Assembly: GCA_021108335.1 (NCBI GenBank)
Contig: JAIORC010000030.1
Span: 1-33,581, forward strand
Source of the DNA: Phycisphaerae bacterium
GTDB taxonomy: Bacteria; Planctomycetota; Phycisphaerae; SM23-33
DNA length: 33,581 nt
Direction: 5' to 3'
The position numbers and the translations under genes were made by a program. The notes beneath the pieces were generated by a model. That model searched no databases. It was given only the letters and a program-made list of their open reading frames with translations, and was not told where the DNA came from. Numbering within the stretch: the first letter of the stretch is position 1; the number at the start of each line of letters is the position of its first letter. Positions 31,378 through 33,581 of this stretch are shown in pieces.

Positions 31378-32354
31378 CAAGCACCGCCGGAAAATTCACC
31401 TTTGCCGCACTGGCGATAATTCTCGCCTCAGCCGCCGGCTGCAACGGCAAGTCCATCTGCCCGAGCATCGACAAGGCTGTGTCCGTCGAAACCGTGGTCG
31501 AGGACTACAACGCCAACGCCGCTAAAATCCCCCGCCTCTGGTCATATGCGAAAGTGGCGATGACCTTCCGCAAAAATCCCGGCGAACTGGGATTCACGAT
31601 CGGTTCGACCAGCCCGCTTGCCTCGCCGAACGCCCGGCTGTTCCTGACGAAGGCAGCGGACCGCCTCGGCCCACAGGACTTCTTCCTGCAGACGAAGGAA
31701 GCCGGCAAGGAAATCGCCCGGCTGGGCGTCTCGCTGCGCGACAGCGTGTATTACATGTGGTTCAACGCCGGCGACCGCAAGCTCGCCCTGACGGGTCAAT
31801 TGGTCTTGGCTGGAGCGCCCGGCTTGGCGGCAATGCCCCTCGACCCCACGCAATTGCTCGGCGTGCTGAGCATCTGCGAACTGCCCACCGACCTGACGCA
31901 GCCGCCGCTGGTAGCCCAGACCATCAGCACCGACCCATGCGCCTACGTACTGACGTATATCGATCGCCAGCCGATTTCCAACAAGTTGCTGTTCAAGCGG
32001 GAGATTTACTTCGACCGCCGCGAGGGCGTGCCTCGCCAGCCTTTCATGGTGAAGATTTTCGACGACCACGGGCGGGCGGTGCTGACCGCTAAAATGAAAA
32101 ATTATCAGCCGATACGGCTCGAAGACGTAGTCGACGAATCGGCAACCCCGCCGGTTATGCCGACGGACATCAGGCTAACCTGGCACAAAAGCGGCAGCGA
32201 GTTGCGCATGGTGCTATCGGGCATGACCACCGCCGATAAGGTCGATCCCGAGGCGTACCGCTTCTACGACCGCTTGCCGGCGACACTGAAGGGTTCGGTA
32301 CGCCGGCTTCAACCGAAACTTCCCAGCCGCCCGGGCAACGCGGAGAAAAAATGA
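31374..32354 (+). CDS. Conserved lipoprotein, possibly LolA/LolB-like fold
   Basis: The 326-residue protein has a lipoprotein signal with the lipobox ASAAGC and Cys23. The mature part begins with a helix (VETVVEDYNANAAKIPRLWSY), then strands such as YAKVAMTF, LFLTKAADRLGPQDFF, VYYMWFNAGDRKLAL and REIYFDRREGVPRQPFMVKI. This alternation recalls the LolA/LolB half-barrel that carries lipoproteins or lipids. That reading is by pattern only. The chosen ATG overlaps the previous stop; the open frame starts earlier (31254) but that part is a shadow of the upstream gene. Its stop overlaps the start of the next gene. Confidence 0.82.
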   Translation: MTSTAGKFTFAALAIILASAAGCNGKSICPSIDKAVSVETVVEDYNANAAKIPRLWSYAKVAMTFRKNPGELGFTIGSTSPLASPNARLFLTKAADRLGPQDFFLQTKEAGKEIARLGVSLRDSVYYMWFNAGDRKLALTGQLVLAGAPGLAAMPLDPTQLLGVLSICELPTDLTQPPLVAQTISTDPCAYVLTYIDRQPISNKLLFKREIYFDRREGVPRQPFMVKIFDDHGRAVLTAKMKNYQPIRLEDVVDESATPPVMPTDIRLTWHKSGSELRMVLSGMTTADKVDPEAYRFYDRLPATLKGSVRRLQPKLPSRPGNAEKK

Positions 32355-33581
32355 ATTTTCGTCGAATAATACTGCCGCTGTTTATCCTGGCCGTCGCGGT
32401 CGCCCCTGCCGCTGCCGAAGACTACGGCATGGCGACGTTCCGGCTGACTGGAAACCAGCAGGCTGCCTGGCTCGTCAAACTCGACCAGCAGGGAAAGGCC
32501 TTCGATATCTTCCGCAGGGAACTGGGCGGATCGTGGAAGCCCGTCGCCCGGCAACTGACCGGCTTCCCCACCCATGCCGCAGCGGTCGGAGATTCGCTGC
32601 ACCTGATTTTCGGGCAGCAGCAGTACGCGGTGGTCAACCCCGACGGAAATTTTCGTAATTTTCGTAACGTGCCAGGCCAAGCCATCGCCGTGTGCGAGGC
32701 GATCAACTTCAACGGCCACGATGGCCCGACGCTGTTGGCCATCGTCCGCCGAGCCAACCCGCCGGAAAATGAAACCGCAAAACCGGCAGCGGCGAAACCC
32801 CCCGCCGACACGAAATCCAAACCCGCCAAGTCCACCGGCCTGAAACCCGTCAAACGCCACGCCGGATTCGACTGCCTCTACCAGAGCATCGGCGGACAAT
32901 GGAAGCCCATCAACGTTTGGCCGACCGGAAAATTGAAACGCCCGCCGCTGCTCGCCATGACCGACGGCATGCTGTATAAACTGTCCGCAACAGCCGAGCG
33001 GCTACCTCTTGTAACTTGGGGATTTTACCGGCTGGATAATCTTTCGGTCTGGAACCCCGTGAAAACAGGCACGACAAAGTACAAATTGGGCAAACCGGTC
33101 GCGATCCTGGGTTTCGCCAACAAACTCGTGCTGGCTGATGTAAAACTTAAAGTCCACAAGCCCGCCGACAAAACCGACAAAGACAGCGGCAAAAGCGAAA
33201 GTAAAACGCTTATCCTGCCCTATATCTGCCTGCAAACCTTCGACACGAAAACGAACACGATATCCCCACCCCAACCGATTTTACGCGATGGTAAAAACAT
33301 GGCATGGCCCATAAACGCCCTGCCGAAAATCGCCCGGCTGGACGACCAACTCGCCGTGGCATGGAGCGAAAACGGTAAATTAAAATTCGCGCTGGTAAAC
33401 ATCGTCACCGGAGAGATCGCCCCAGCCGAAGACCTCTCGGCCGAGCTGGCAGCCGCACCCGACAAAGAAAAAATCGCCCGGTTGATGGAGTATTTCCTCT
33501 GGGGCGTAATGATCCTGATGGGCCTGGTGATGTTCGGCCTGCGACCTCGCACCGGCCCGAAACCTTTCACCCTGCCCGAAG
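32351..33581 (+). CDS. Secreted/membrane protein, 3' part beyond the window
   Basis: The frame opens at the ATG overlapping the lipoprotein stop and stays open for 410 codons to the window end. A signal peptide (IILPLFILAVAVAPAAAEDYG) leads into a beta-rich exported domain with recurring GGxWKPV/GGQWKPI strands, perhaps a propeller-like fold. It is interrupted by Lys/Pro/Ala-rich linkers at about residues 138-160 and 273-286. Near the end, YFLWGVMILMGLVMFGLRPRTG (about 382-403) is a transmembrane helix. Planctomycete proteins with such a tail often continue into a membrane domain (RDD type is one guess), which lies outside. Function unknown. Confidence 0.8.
   Translation, partial: MNFRRIILPLFILAVAVAPAAAEDYGMATFRLTGNQQAAWLVKLDQQGKAFDIFRRELGGSWKPVARQLTGFPTHAAAVGDSLHLIFGQQQYAVVNPDGNFRNFRNVPGQAIAVCEAINFNGHDGPTLLAIVRRANPPENETAKPAAAKPPADTKSKPAKSTGLKPVKRHAGFDCLYQSIGGQWKPINVWPTGKLKRPPLLAMTDGMLYKLSATAERLPLVTWGFYRLDNLSVWNPVKTGTTKYKLGKPVAILGFANKLVLADVKLKVHKPADKTDKDSGKSESKTLILPYICLQTFDTKTNTISPPQPILRDGKNMAWPINALPKIARLDDQLAVAWSENGKLKFALVNIVTGEIAPAEDLSAELAAAPDKEKIARLMEYFLWGVMILMGLVMFGLRPRTGPKPFTLPE

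Noticed and set aside
1-33581. tRNA or rRNA genes
   Set aside because: No T-loop GTTCRAATC-type stretch with matching arms or rRNA-like region was found by eye; a covariance-model search would be decisive.

Overview
The window reads as a chromosomal segment of a planctomycete-like bacterium, probably from the Phycisphaerae side of the phylum. This rests on a chlamydia/Bacteroidetes-type V-ATPase operon with a DUF2764 gene, a secreted HtrA/PDZ pair, Pro/Lys-rich secreted proteins, REP-like palindromes scattered between genes, and a GC-rich background with one clearly AT-richer gene. The assignment is inference; no rRNA or tRNA gene was found to anchor it.

Positions 1-9205: a cytidylate-kinase-like gene, then a V-type ATPase operon on the plus strand in the order E, DUF2764, A, B, D, I, K. 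The operon carries three disturbances. A five-part REP-like array lies between DUF2764 and A. A four-helix-bundle (S23/IVS-type) gene bounded by inverted AT-rich repeats lies between A and B. A one-base frameshift splits subunit D. The K ring protein keeps the ligand set known from Na+-binding rings.

Positions 9206-11759: a REP-associated tyrosine transposase (RAYT) between inverted, almost identical 37-bp palindromic elements. Next come a radical SAM/helix-hairpin-helix protein of the putative DNA modification/repair group and a repeat-packed intergenic stretch.

Positions 11760-18663, all on the minus strand: CdsA, a SerA-type dehydrogenase, an AT-rich AlbA_2/Schlafen ATP-binding protein, PurU, a VapBC toxin-antitoxin pair with a long palindrome over the vapB leader, and a Glu/Leu/Phe/Val dehydrogenase.

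Positions 18973-27450: an HtrA-like lipoprotein protease followed at once by a large secreted PDZ protein without a visible catalytic triad. A bidirectional terminator separates them from a secreted, apparently degenerate staphylococcal-nuclease-like protein. Then come a PfkB sugar kinase resembling 2-keto-3-deoxygluconate kinase, and the primosomal helicase PriA.

Positions 27626-33581, plus strand: a candidate leader ORF, a trehalase/GH63-like glycosidase, a single-domain response regulator, and a tight run of four genes with 1-nt spacing or ATGA overlaps. These four are an FTCD-C-like cyclodeaminase/cyclohydrolase, a small zinc-ribbon protein, a lipoprotein and a secreted/membrane protein cut by the window end. 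PurU and the FTCD-C protein both belong to folate one-carbon metabolism but lie far apart.
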